Origin: Tenericutes bacterium MZ-XQ
Lineage (GTDB): Bacteria; Bacillota_I; Bacilli_A; Acholeplasmatales; Acholeplasmataceae
Assembly: GCA_002838205.1 (NCBI GenBank)
Contig: CP017950.1
Location: 1,742,858 to 1,806,857 of the forward strand
Length of the DNA stretch: 64,000 nucleotides
Direction of reading: 5' to 3'
The notes under the pieces were generated by a model that saw only the letters and a list, made by a program, of their open reading frames with translations, did not search any database and was not told the origin of the DNA. The position numbers and the translations under genes were made by a program. Shown in pieces: positions 25,350 through 33,450 of this stretch (positions are counted from its first letter, which is position 1; every line of letters begins with the position of its first letter).

Positions 25350-26057
25350 CTACCTCCATGACTTAACTTCTATCAACTTTAATTTGTGTTTATATTTTGT
25401 CCATAACCATAGGAAAATAAAATGTGTTGGGAATAGCAAATAGCCAAACCCAATAAAATCAAATATAGTTCCCGCTAGAGCTGGTTCGTATATATACATT
25501 GCATCTGGATATCCAAGTTTTGCAATCAAGAATATACCGATGGTTAAATATCCCATAATACCAATAGCTAGTAGATAATATTTTTTCAAATCTGGTTTAA
25601 CAAATTGTGTACCGATCATCACAATAATCAAAAATAACATCATTGTATGGTGTAACAATCCAGTAATTGTTGGCAAAAAGAAAAACGAGTCATCTTGAAC
25701 CAAAAAATCTGGATATATTAGTGTCAAGGTTGCCCCAACAAAGCCTACATATATCGTTGCATGAAACCATGGATGGTCTTTTTTAAAAATAAGTCCACCG
25801 ATAGAAATTGCTAATGATGAAATACCACAATAGCTATATGGTAAGAATCTAAGCCAATCACCATCCTCAAGTAATAATACAACTGTTACTCGGTTAAATA
25901 GAATTAAAAAAAGCAAAACAGCAGATAATAAACGGATAAGTTTATATAGCTGTTCTTCTGTTTTAAGTCTTTTATAAATCAACAAATAACTTAAAACTCC
26001 AAACAATATAGCTAGCGCAACATAAAGTAAATGTTGCCACCCAAATATTTCTACCAT
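25350..26057 (-). CDS. YwaF/TMEM164-family integral membrane protein
   Basis: 235 residues with seven hydrophobic helices. It matches the TIGR02206/YwaF style closely: a short N-terminus with FGWQHLLYV, the FLPYSYCGISSLAIS helix (the family's leucine-proline-rich polar helix 3), the central WFHATIYVGFVGATLTLIYPDF block, then GLLHHTMMLF with paired histidines. Eukaryotic TMEM164 members of this superfamily are acyltransferases, but bacterial functions are unknown. The P-loop gene follows within three bases. Confidence 0.75.
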   Translation of the reverse strand: MVEIFGWQHLLYVALAILFGVLSYLLIYKRLKTEEQLYKLIRLLSAVLLFLILFNRVTVVLLLEDGDWLRFLPYSYCGISSLAISIGGLIFKKDHPWFHATIYVGFVGATLTLIYPDFLVQDDSFFFLPTITGLLHHTMMLFLIIVMIGTQFVKPDLKKYYLLAIGIMGYLTIGIFLIAKLGYPDAMYIYEPALAGTIFDFIGFGYLLFPTHFIFLWLWTKYKHKLKLIEVKSWR

Positions 26058-26144
26058 ATATACCTCTTTAATCCTTGTAATTTTATTTTATTTTAACACA
26101 ACAGTCTAAAAAAATATACCCTGTATTTGGTTATAGTATTTGCT

Positions 26145-26200
26145 TTGACATTTCAAATATTTATTGTTATACTTATATATACATTAAGGTATACCTTAAT
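26145..26200 (+). promoter_or_regulatory. promoter and palindromic operator of the ZIP transporter gene
   Basis: TTGACA (26145-26150), 17 bases, TATACT (26168-26173); expected start near 26180. Immediately downstream is a perfect 18-bp palindrome, ATTAAGGTATACCTTAAT (26183-26200), ending before the AGGAGG ribosome site. A repressor bound there would block transcription. The shape fits a DtxR/MntR-type metal-responsive regulator; that assignment is inference. Confidence 0.75.
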
Positions 26201-26215
26201 TTATAGGAGGCCATC

Positions 26216-27001
26216 ATGGACAATTTATTATTAGCATTTTTAGTCACCTTATTTGCTGGTTTATCTACGGGTATCGGTAGTTTTTTCGCATTTAGGAAAA
26301 GAACAAACACAAACTTCCTTTCATTTGCCTTAGGTTTGAGTGCAGGAGTTATGATATATGTTTCATTTGTAGATATTTTCCCAAAAGCTTTAGATGCTCT
26401 TTCTCAAGTCTTTTCAGAAGACAGAGCTTATTTATATACTACAATCGCATTTTTCTTAGGTATTGGATTAATCGCATTGATTGACTTCTTGATTCCTAAA
26501 GAAAGTAATCCTCATGAACTTCAAGGACAAGGTGATGATGAATCTAAAAGAAAAACACTGCTTAGAATGGGGTTATTTACTGCACTTGCGATTGCAATTC
26601 ATAATTTCCCTGAAGGATTAGCTACTTTTGTAGCAACCATCTCTGATGCTGAATTAGGTATTAGTATTGCGGTTGCGATTGCGATTCATAATATTCCTGA
26701 AGGTATTGCGGTTGCAATTCCAATTTATCATGCGACTGGATCAAAGAAAAAAGCGATGTTTTGGACATTTTTCTCAGGACTTGCTGAGCCACTAGGTGCA
26801 GTGATTGGTTTTGTATTATTAAGATCTGTCTTTAACGATACGACTTTTGGTTTCTTATTTGCTGCTGTGGCTGGGATTATGATCTACATCTCACTAGATG
26901 AACTACTTCCATCTGCTGAGAAGTATGGGAAACATCATTTATCGATTATCGGTTTAGTTACTGGTATGATGATTATGGCATTAAGCTTAATATTACTGTA
27001 A
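26216..27001 (+). CDS. zupT: ZIP-family divalent metal transporter
   Basis: 261 residues with about eight hydrophobic helices. The two metal-site helices carry HNFPEGLATF (near residue 128) and HNIPEGIAVA (near 160), the HNxPEG signatures of the ZupT branch of ZIP transporters, which take up zinc, iron or manganese. An acidic loop before the first metal helix (about 98-112) is also typical. AGGAGG lies seven bases before the ATG. It is a single-gene unit with its own terminator. The palindrome in its promoter suggests repression by metal. Confidence 0.93.
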   Translation: MDNLLLAFLVTLFAGLSTGIGSFFAFRKRTNTNFLSFALGLSAGVMIYVSFVDIFPKALDALSQVFSEDRAYLYTTIAFFLGIGLIALIDFLIPKESNPHELQGQGDDESKRKTLLRMGLFTALAIAIHNFPEGLATFVATISDAELGISIAVAIAIHNIPEGIAVAIPIYHATGSKKKAMFWTFFSGLAEPLGAVIGFVLLRSVFNDTTFGFLFAAVAGIMIYISLDELLPSAEKYGKHHLSIIGLVTGMMIMALSLILL

Positions 27002-27016
27002 CAATCTTTATAAAAC

Positions 27017-27043
27017 AAAAGGCCATTTTCATCTGGCCTTTTT
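27017..27043 (+). terminator. terminator of the ZIP transporter gene
   Basis: AAAAGGCCA, short loop, TGGCCTTTTT. The leftward serine hydrolase gene ends at 27067 and may use the same hairpin. Confidence 0.88.
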
Positions 27044-27066
27044 GCTTATTATCATTAGTGAAATGC

Positions 27067-28101
27067 TTAGTCATTTAACCATTTAGCCATTTTGACTAAT
27101 ATTTGAAAACTAAGTCTTCTCGTTTTTGGTGTACCTAAATTAATGACATATACATCTTTATAGACTGGATCATAGAATGCATGACAACTTGAAAAGCCTA
27201 ATCCTCCATAAAGTTTAGGATAGTTTCTCATCCATGGCACTAAGCGTTTAAAATCGATTTCAATCATTCCGAGTCCATATCTCATGATGCCGTGAAATGA
27301 CTGTTTTGCATCCATCATTTGATCAAGTGATTCTTGAGATATTAAATCATTTGAAAAAAGGTGTTTTAGAAAGATCGCTAAATCTTTTGTTGTTGTCTGT
27401 AATCCTCCACCAGAATAATCACAACTTAAACTATTATAAAGATGGGTATCTTGACCTTTGAAAACAAGAGGTGCAAGCGAATGTCTATCATAGTTCTCGT
27501 CATAAAACGCCAAAGCAGTGTCTTTTAATCCAAAAGGTATAATTATTTTTTCTTTTAAAATATCTGCATATGGTTTTTGATATAGACTTTCTAATATGAG
27601 TCCTAGAAGTACATAACCAGTATCGGTATATAACATTTTTTTACCTGGATAACCAACAGCTTTTTGATTTTTTCTTGTAAAATCAATTAATTCTAATGGT
27701 GTATAAATATGGTCTTTATCACTCATAACCTCATTAAGAAAATGACGATGATTTATGGTTTTACCCTCGAAGTAATCATTAACTCCAGATGTATGGTTTA
27801 ACAATTGCTTTATAATTACTTGATTTTTATAATCTATATCTTTATATACAAATAGATTTTCTAATATTTTTGACTCTAATACGTTACTTATTTTCGTCTC
27901 TAAGCTACATAGTTTTTCTTCAATTGCCATAAAAACAAGGGTTGCACAAAAAAGCTTTCCAATACTTGCGCTGTGGTATCTTTGATCTTTATATGTATCT
28001 GCATATTGATACACCAGATTTTTCCTAGGGCTTTCCATATAAATTTGAAGTGTTGGAACTTTATTCTTAACTTTGTCAAAATACTGATCATATATTTTCA
28101 T
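27067..28101 (-). CDS. beta-lactamase-fold serine hydrolase (second paralog)
   Basis: 344 residues with the class C beta-lactamase/DD-peptidase fold. The nucleophile motif SxxK is seen as SIGK (near residue 46), the second motif as YTD in YTDTGYVLL (near 159), and a later glycine-rich strand GLGF (near 300) may mark the third site. There is no signal peptide, so it is probably a cytoplasmic esterase or peptidase-like enzyme rather than an antibiotic-resistance enzyme. It lies one base after the first paralog, and both follow the TetR gene in one operon. Confidence 0.82.
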   Translation of the reverse strand: MKIYDQYFDKVKNKVPTLQIYMESPRKNLVYQYADTYKDQRYHSASIGKLFCATLVFMAIEEKLCSLETKISNVLESKILENLFVYKDIDYKNQVIIKQLLNHTSGVNDYFEGKTINHRHFLNEVMSDKDHIYTPLELIDFTRKNQKAVGYPGKKMLYTDTGYVLLGLILESLYQKPYADILKEKIIIPFGLKDTALAFYDENYDRHSLAPLVFKGQDTHLYNSLSCDYSGGGLQTTTKDLAIFLKHLFSNDLISQESLDQMMDAKQSFHGIMRYGLGMIEIDFKRLVPWMRNYPKLYGGLGFSSCHAFYDPVYKDVYVINLGTPKTRRLSFQILVKMAKWLND

Positions 28102-28102
28102 T

Positions 28103-29200
28103 TCAATTCTCCTTATTAAAACTATTCGCAGCTTTAAACTCTTTTCTATACATTTTTATCATCTTTATTATCGCTTTAAATGCTTGACCATGGCCAAATC
28201 CGCTTGTTTGATTGATTGTACCTGTGAAATAAAGTTTTGTATCTTCATCATAAAATGCGAAGGCTCCAGTTTGCCCCCAAAAGCCTAAAACATTTTTTAT
28301 CGGAAATTTTAATGACATAAATCTCGGAACCCATAACTTTTCCATACCTGTTCCAAAATAGAATTGTCCAGGAAAGAAAATCATTCGATAATTTTGTTTT
28401 AATTCTTGAACTTGTTCTTTTGGGAAGTAAAAGCCATTAAAGAATGCTTTGATAAAAACCATGACATCACTAGCTTTTGCAACAATACCACCTTCTGCTG
28501 GAACACTAGCCATATATTTAGGTATGTTTATTTTTCTGGTTTTAAAATAAATTGGAGCTATGTCTTTTTTTGAATCCTCTTTAAAAACAAAAGTATGTTT
28601 TAAATCCAAAGGTTTAAATAAGTATTGCTCAAATACTTGATCAATAGACATATCTGTAACATGCTCTATGATTTGTCCTAATATTTTAAAGTTAGTATCT
28701 GAGTAATTCACTTTTTTTGCCTGTCCTGGTTTAAACAATGGTTTTAATGTTTTAACTCTATCCATTGCTTTTATAAATGTCCAAGCTGTATCTTTTTGTT
28801 CCAACTCATCAACAGCTTTAGAACCCGAGACATCATAATAATAGTAATCTTTTAAGCCTGACTGGTTACATAATAAGTGTCTAATCGTAATGAACTCTGT
28901 GTAATCAACATCTCTAAGCACATGCAATCTTTTGAGTTCATCCTTACGAAAAAAAGATGTGATTGAATCATCAAGACTTAATTTATTTAAGTTTCTAAGG
29001 ATTATGATCATTGCTGTAACATACAGTTTGGTCACACTAGCAATGTAGTAGTAATCATCCTTGTTTAAATTTCCAGATGATCCAAGCATCGATAAGTGAT
29101 TTTCTTCACTCTCAACATTAAATATCGCTCCATAAACTGCTTTATGATTGATCATGCCATCAGTTATTTTTGTAAATCCAGATTTGAAAAACTCCTGCAT
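28103..29200 (-). CDS. beta-lactamase-fold serine hydrolase (first paralog)
   Basis: 365 residues, same fold as the following gene. SVTK (near residue 56) is the SxxK nucleophile motif, NYSDTNFKILG (near 165) the tyrosine motif. No signal peptide is present. The two hydrolases share order of motifs and spacing, consistent with tandem duplication. The gene starts three bases after the TetR stop codon, so expression should follow the TetR promoter. The natural ester or peptide substrate is unknown. Confidence 0.82.
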   Translation of the reverse strand: MQEFFKSGFTKITDGMINHKAVYGAIFNVESEENHLSMLGSSGNLNKDDYYYIASVTKLYVTAMIIILRNLNKLSLDDSITSFFRKDELKRLHVLRDVDYTEFITIRHLLCNQSGLKDYYYYDVSGSKAVDELEQKDTAWTFIKAMDRVKTLKPLFKPGQAKKVNYSDTNFKILGQIIEHVTDMSIDQVFEQYLFKPLDLKHTFVFKEDSKKDIAPIYFKTRKINIPKYMASVPAEGGIVAKASDVMVFIKAFFNGFYFPKEQVQELKQNYRMIFFPGQFYFGTGMEKLWVPRFMSLKFPIKNVLGFWGQTGAFAFYDEDTKLYFTGTINQTSGFGHGQAFKAIIKMIKMYRKEFKAANSFNKEN

Positions 29201-29203
29201 AAA

Positions 29204-29773
29204 CTAACTCCTCTTTTTTAATATTTGTAGTTGAGCAAGATCGTGACCTAACTCAATATATAACTCTTGCATCTCATCTTTTGTGATGAAACTTGGTAAT
29301 TGTTCATTAGCGACTAATGTTTGAAACCCTATTTGTAAAGCTTTCATTTTTAAAATTAGTATCTTACGCTCTTTCATGGATAATTTTGATACAAGAGGAT
29401 CATCTTTTAAACTTTCAATCATTTGATTTTCCGTGCTTTCATAAGAACCAATATAAGGATTTGGATTTAAGATAAGTTCTCTAAAAAATACTGGATATCG
29501 ATCTGCAAAAACAAAACCTGCTCTACCTATGCTTTCATACAAATTGGATGTTTGTTGCTCTCTTAAGATATCTTTAGAGATTGCAAAAACTTTTTCTACT
29601 ACAGCATCAATCAGTTCTTGGATGTTTTCGAAATTAAAGTATATCGGAGCTACCGATCCCTTTATTTTTTTTGCAACTGTTCTTGCAGTAATCGCTGAAA
29701 AGCCTTTTTCTTTAGCAATTTCAAATGCTGCATCGATGATTTCTTCTTTAGTAAATTTAGATTCAAATGGCAT
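29204..29773 (-). CDS. TetR-family repressor
   Basis: 189 residues from the ATG at 29773, chosen because GGAGGTGTAAG precedes it; a longer frame from 29821 would run through the promoter. The first 50 residues form a TetR helix-turn-helix: FTKEEIIDAAFEIAKEKGFSAITARTVAKKI, then APIYFNFENIQELI (in place of the usual YYHF). The C-terminal ligand domain is not informative. The gene leads the operon with two serine hydrolases, so it probably represses them and itself through the 29788-29803 operator. The ligand is unknown. Confidence 0.85.
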   Translation of the reverse strand: MPFESKFTKEEIIDAAFEIAKEKGFSAITARTVAKKIKGSVAPIYFNFENIQELIDAVVEKVFAISKDILREQQTSNLYESIGRAGFVFADRYPVFFRELILNPNPYIGSYESTENQMIESLKDDPLVSKLSMKERKILILKMKALQIGFQTLVANEQLPSFITKDEMQELYIELGHDLAQLQILKKRS

Positions 29774-29787
29774 CTTACACCTCCATG

Positions 29788-29831
29788 TATAACACATGTT
29801 ATATATTAATACATTTTTCATTTTTTGTCAA
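29788..29831 (-). promoter_or_regulatory. promoter with TetR-type operator
   Basis: On the minus strand TTGACA (29831-29826) and TAATAT (29808-29803) are 17 bases apart. Just downstream TATAACA and TGTTATA form a perfect inverted repeat with a 2-base spacer (29788-29803), overlapping the predicted transcription start. This is the expected place for autorepression. Confidence 0.75.
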
Positions 29832-29850
29832 CTTTTTTTCAATTTTTTTT

Positions 29851-30048
29851 CTGACGTTTGGTGAAAAAAGTTGATGGAAATCCTTATTATACTTTTACAA
29901 GGCTATTAAATCTCTACGGTGTTTTAAAAAAATAATGAGTTAACTTAAATATATACGATGCTCAACAAAAATAGCGTTGTAAAACCAATAAATCAAAGAA
30001 AATATTGTGAAAGCATCCGCTATGTCAACTTTTCACACCAAACGTCAG
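29851..30048. mobile_element. 198-bp MITE with IS-B-type ends
   Basis: Terminal inverted repeats of 24 bp with two mismatches start CTGACGTTTGGTG on both sides; those 13 bases are identical to the ends of IS-B (34417-35589). The flanks are T-runs (29843-29850 and 30049-30057), compatible with an 8-9 bp target duplication but not provable in a homopolymer. There is no reading frame inside. It lies between the TetR promoter and the terminator of the GNAT gene. It was probably mobilised by an IS-B-like transposase. Confidence 0.85.
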
Positions 30049-30057
30049 TTTTTTTTT

Positions 30058-30092
30058 AACAAAAAAGCAACCCTTTATAAAGAGTTGCTTAC
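30058..30092 (-). terminator. terminator of the ABC exporter/GNAT operon
   Basis: Read leftward, AAGCAAC, loop, GTTGCTT followed by six Ts. It overlaps the TAA of the GNAT gene. Confidence 0.82.
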
Positions 30093-30709
30093 TTATAACA
30101 AATGAGCCACACATCATTACCTCTAAATCCTAATTTTTCATATAATACTTTAGGATTTTTTTCGTTATCTAGATGTCCAGATACAGTAATGAAATCTGCT
30201 TTTTCTTGTAGGATTGCGATTAAACTTTTCAAAATTTCTCTGCCATAGCCTAATCCTTGATACTTAGGATCCACCTGTATCCATTCGATAATGCCTTCTT
30301 TTAAATCTTCATCAAAATCAGCAATACCACTGGCTATGATGTTTTGATTTTCTTCAATTTTTATCCAAGCTTTTGGATAAAAGACTGAAGTTGATTTCCA
30401 CCTTTCGATATCTTTTGCAGATACTTTAATATTCTCATGATGATAACATTGATTGATATGCTTGACTATGACTTCTATATCTTTTTCTATATTTATCTCT
30501 AAAACCTTATTCGATTTTTCATACGTGTCATCTAAATGATGAATCATTCTAAAGAATTTATCTACGCTTTTGTATATACTTAAATCTACTTGATCTTCAA
30601 AATGATAGATGTCTATCCCGGGATGCTTCCCAATCATCAAATGTTTCCAGTAGGGTATAGATAGAGTTTTACAGGGACTTTTTAAATATCTTTCTTTTAA
30701 ATTCATCAT
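30089..30709 (-). CDS. GNAT-like acetyltransferase
   Basis: 206 residues. The C-terminal 90 residues carry the GNAT core: WIQVDPKYQGLGYGREILKSLIAIL (acetyl-CoA loop QGLGYG), FITVSGHLDN and YEKLGFRGNDVW. The first 100 residues are less typical and may bind the substrate. It follows the ABC permease gene by two bases and ends the operon. It may modify the compound that the exporter handles, but this is position-based inference. Confidence 0.8.
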   Translation of the reverse strand: MMNLKERYLKSPCKTLSIPYWKHLMIGKHPGIDIYHFEDQVDLSIYKSVDKFFRMIHHLDDTYEKSNKVLEINIEKDIEVIVKHINQCYHHENIKVSAKDIERWKSTSVFYPKAWIKIEENQNIIASGIADFDEDLKEGIIEWIQVDPKYQGLGYGREILKSLIAILQEKADFITVSGHLDNEKNPKVLYEKLGFRGNDVWLICYK

Positions 30710-30711
30710 AT

Positions 30712-31515
30712 CTATGCAGTAATATCCTTTTTTCTATAAAAGAACCAAGCAAATCCAAAAGATACACCAATAATAAGTATAGAGATAAGTAAATATAAAG
30801 GTTTAATCATTTCATCATTAACAATAGTCACTGCATTAATATACTCATAAGGTGTGATATATTTTAAATATTCAAACTCTTCTGTCAGTTTACTAATCAA
30901 ATCTATCACATACATTCCAATTACTATACCTAAAGCAATACTTAATACTTTTCTTGACTTAGTGACAAACACACTGATTAAAAATGACAAGCTTGCAAAG
31001 ATCATTTGTAAAATAAATGGTGCATAAGAGAAAAGCAACCATACAACAACATTTAAATCACCATAGATACTAAATGCAATGAGTAATACGATACATACAA
31101 GTGTATTGAGTAAAAATAAATTGAGCGCAACCACTAATCCTTTACCAACCAAAATACGGTCTCTACTAATTGGTTTTGATAATAAAAACTCAACAGTCTT
31201 ATCATCTTCTTCTTTTGAAAGAATTGAGCCACCTAGTATTGCTGCATAACTACCACCAATTAAATTAACAAATAAATAGCCCTCAACACCAAACCATCCA
31301 TAAAAATCACTCATATCAAGTCCGCCTTCTCCCATACCAAAGGCTTCTAAAAACTCTTCTGGATAGACACTAAGTAATTCTTCTAACTGAGAAAATGCAT
31401 CTTTAAATGCAGGATATAACAGTAACATAAGCGCAGCCATACCCGCAACAATCGATGCCCATAATATTAAACTCTTGAAATTTCTTTTGAATTCAGTGAC
31501 AACTAATCTTTTCAT
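30712..31515 (-). CDS. ABC-2-type transporter permease
   Basis: 267 residues with six membrane segments and a large first outer loop, the ABC-2 permease layout. SKEEDDKTVEFLLSKPISRDRILVGK is the diagnostic segment (EEDDKTVEFLLSKP) seen in drug, lantibiotic or polysaccharide exporters. Its start overlaps the ATPase stop by four bases, so the two make one exporter. The substrate is not predictable; a self-protection or lipid role is possible. Confidence 0.88.
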   Translation of the reverse strand: MKRLVVTEFKRNFKSLILWASIVAGMAALMLLLYPAFKDAFSQLEELLSVYPEEFLEAFGMGEGGLDMSDFYGWFGVEGYLFVNLIGGSYAAILGGSILSKEEDDKTVEFLLSKPISRDRILVGKGLVVALNLFLLNTLVCIVLLIAFSIYGDLNVVVWLLFSYAPFILQMIFASLSFLISVFVTKSRKVLSIALGIVIGMYVIDLISKLTEEFEYLKYITPYEYINAVTIVNDEMIKPLYLLISILIIGVSFGFAWFFYRKKDITA

Positions 31516-32387
31516 GATAGATCCTCTCTTTCATAATAATGCATGAAGATCTCTTCTAAAGCTGGTTCAGTAATGGTTACATCCTCAACTTTATGTGTTG
31601 CCAATAATGTAATAAGCGACTTCATATCACCCGTATATACAAATGAAATAAACCCATTTAATCTTTCAACACTTAACATGTTGTCTGTTACATCAATATC
31701 ATCTTGGGTTTTTATTCTCACCTTTTTAGCTCTTGTTTTTAAAATATCATCAATAGTTTCAACTTTGATTAGTTTCCCTTCTTTAATGATACCTACACGA
31801 TCACAAATACGTTGTACTTCACTTAAATTATGTGATGAAAAGAAAATGGTTGTACCATTTTTTCGCTCAGATTCTAAAAACTGAAAAAACATGTTTTGCA
31901 TAAGTGGATCAAGTCCAGATGTTGGTTCATCTAAAATCAAAATCTTAGGATGCGTCGCAAGTGCTGCAACTATCGCCACCTTCTTTTTATTTCCAAAAGA
32001 TAAATCCTCGATCTTTCTTGTTAAGTCTAACTCTAGTTTATCAACCAATATATCCATAAATGGTTGATCGATTTCTCCGTGAAATCCGCAAGAATATTCA
32101 ATAAAATCTTTGACATACATATCCCCATAAAAATTAACTTCACTTGGAATATACCCAACCATTTTTCTAATCTCAATTGTATCGGATACGATATCTAATC
32201 CATTGACACTGGCTGTTCCACTTGTTGGAAAAATTAGATTTAACAAAGTTCTAACAGTGGTGGATTTCCCAGCTCCATTAGGACCAATAAATCCAAAGAT
32301 TTCTCCTTCTTTAATCTCTAAAGAAACATCCAAAATCCCTCTTGCATGTTTTTTGTAATATTTTGTTAGTGCATCAAGTTTTATCAT
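31512..32387 (-). CDS. ABC transporter ATP-binding protein
   Basis: 291 residues. Walker A GPNGAGKST (near residue 38), the Q-loop in GYIPSE, signature LSFGNKKKVAI (a variant of LSGGQ), Walker B ILILDEPTSG, and the switch histidine in SSHNLSEV are all present. The C-terminal 80 residues form the extra domain common in export ATPases of the CcmA/YxlF type. AGGAGG precedes the ATG and a TATAAT box lies about 25 bases upstream of it. It leads the three-gene operon ending at 30089. Activity should power the adjacent permease. Confidence 0.92.
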   Translation of the reverse strand: MIKLDALTKYYKKHARGILDVSLEIKEGEIFGFIGPNGAGKSTTVRTLLNLIFPTSGTASVNGLDIVSDTIEIRKMVGYIPSEVNFYGDMYVKDFIEYSCGFHGEIDQPFMDILVDKLELDLTRKIEDLSFGNKKKVAIVAALATHPKILILDEPTSGLDPLMQNMFFQFLESERKNGTTIFFSSHNLSEVQRICDRVGIIKEGKLIKVETIDDILKTRAKKVRIKTQDDIDVTDNMLSVERLNGFISFVYTGDMKSLITLLATHKVEDVTITEPALEEIFMHYYEREDLS

Positions 32388-32424
32388 AGAAAACCTCCTA
32401 TGTGTTTGAGTCTATTATATCACT

Positions 32425-33252
32425 CTATAGTAATTCTTTAAACAACGTATAACATTTATACCCTTTCGGATAATCATCCATTTCAAAAACAACCTTATAT
32501 CCAAGTTTTTCATAAAAAGGTCTTGCCTGAAAATCTGTTGTTCCTAACTCTAAAAACTGTATCCCTCTAGTTTTTGCTTCCTCTTCAACTAGCTTCATAA
32601 GCATACTTCCGATTTTTTGGTTTTTAAATGCCGGATCTACTGCAAGTCTGGAAATGTAAATCGTCTTTTCATATATTTCTCCAGATACACCACCAACACA
32701 AACATCACCTTCTAATGCTATATACATGAAATCGTCAGTTTTATCTTTGAGATTATGTTTCTTTTCAAATGCTTCTTCTTTTTGATCAAGTTCTTTTTGA
32801 TAAATCTCATGAGGTTTATCACTTATAATCACCTCTAAACTCGTTTTTGTGCTTTCTTTATATGATGTCAATACAGCATAATAAAACTCATCATATTCTC
32901 CGAGTTTTTCTAATTTCTTTTGATGGGTAAAACCTACACTCATAAAATCATCATATCTTTCTTTAATTGGGCTAAAGAACTTAATACCTAAGTACTCATG
33001 TTGGATTTGATGCCATACATTGGTAATGAGCACCTTTAATGTGTCTAAATCTTTATAATGAACTTTACTCATCGATGCCCAGTTCCATCCACAAGATAAA
33101 GCAATACCTCCAATGAGTTCATTTTCATCTACGATATATACATATAAATTTTTAAACTCAACTTTGCCTGTAAATCTTTCATTATGGCCTCTTAAATGTT
33201 TAATGAGATCTTGTTCGTATTTTTTCTCATAATCATTGATATATTTAATCAT
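32425..33252 (-). CDS. GNAT acetyltransferase with two-part architecture
   Basis: 275 residues. The C-terminal half is a clear GNAT domain: ISRLAVDPAFKNQKIGSMLMKLVEEEAK (acetyl-CoA loop NQKIGS), FLELGTTDFQARPFYEKLGYK. The first 130 residues look like a second, degenerate GNAT fold (ELIGGIALSCGWNW... and FMSVGFTHQKKLEKLG), so the protein may be a tandem GNAT with one active half. A single-gene unit in the same direction as the ABC operon. Its substrate is unknown. Confidence 0.8.
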   Translation of the reverse strand: MIKYINDYEKKYEQDLIKHLRGHNERFTGKVEFKNLYVYIVDENELIGGIALSCGWNWASMSKVHYKDLDTLKVLITNVWHQIQHEYLGIKFFSPIKERYDDFMSVGFTHQKKLEKLGEYDEFYYAVLTSYKESTKTSLEVIISDKPHEIYQKELDQKEEAFEKKHNLKDKTDDFMYIALEGDVCVGGVSGEIYEKTIYISRLAVDPAFKNQKIGSMLMKLVEEEAKTRGIQFLELGTTDFQARPFYEKLGYKVVFEMDDYPKGYKCYTLFKELL

Positions 33253-33394
33253 TTTAACTGCTCCTTTGTGTATCTACACATAGTTTAACAGTAAAATTTC
33301 TATTTTTCTATATTTTTTATATTTTAAAACAAAAATAAGTATGATAAAATAATTCTTGGTGAAACGCCAAAAATCACGAAAGAAGGAGATTGAC

Positions 33395-33424
33395 ATGGAT
33401 ATTACTACTTTCTTAATTAACTAA
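33395..33424 (+). CDS. nine-codon leader ORF upstream of the GT8 gene
   Basis: ATG GAT ATT ACT ACT TTC TTA ATT AAC TAA encodes MDITTFLIN. It has an unusually good ribosome site, AAGGAG at 33383-33388, six bases before the ATG, stronger than that of the glycosyltransferase gene 27 bases downstream. It could be a leader peptide that couples or tunes translation, or a small peptide product. Only the ribosome site and frame support it. Confidence 0.4.
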   Translation: MDITTFLIN

Positions 33425-33450
33425 AAAACTTAATCAAGGAAGTGATCAAT

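Noticed and set aside
27067-29200. Antibiotic-resistance beta-lactamases
   Set aside because: The fold and SxxK motifs match many esterases and peptidases, neither protein has a signal peptide, and no resistance context is present.
30049-30057. Exact 8- or 9-bp target duplication of the MITE
   Set aside because: Both flanks are homopolymer T-runs, so duplication length cannot be determined.
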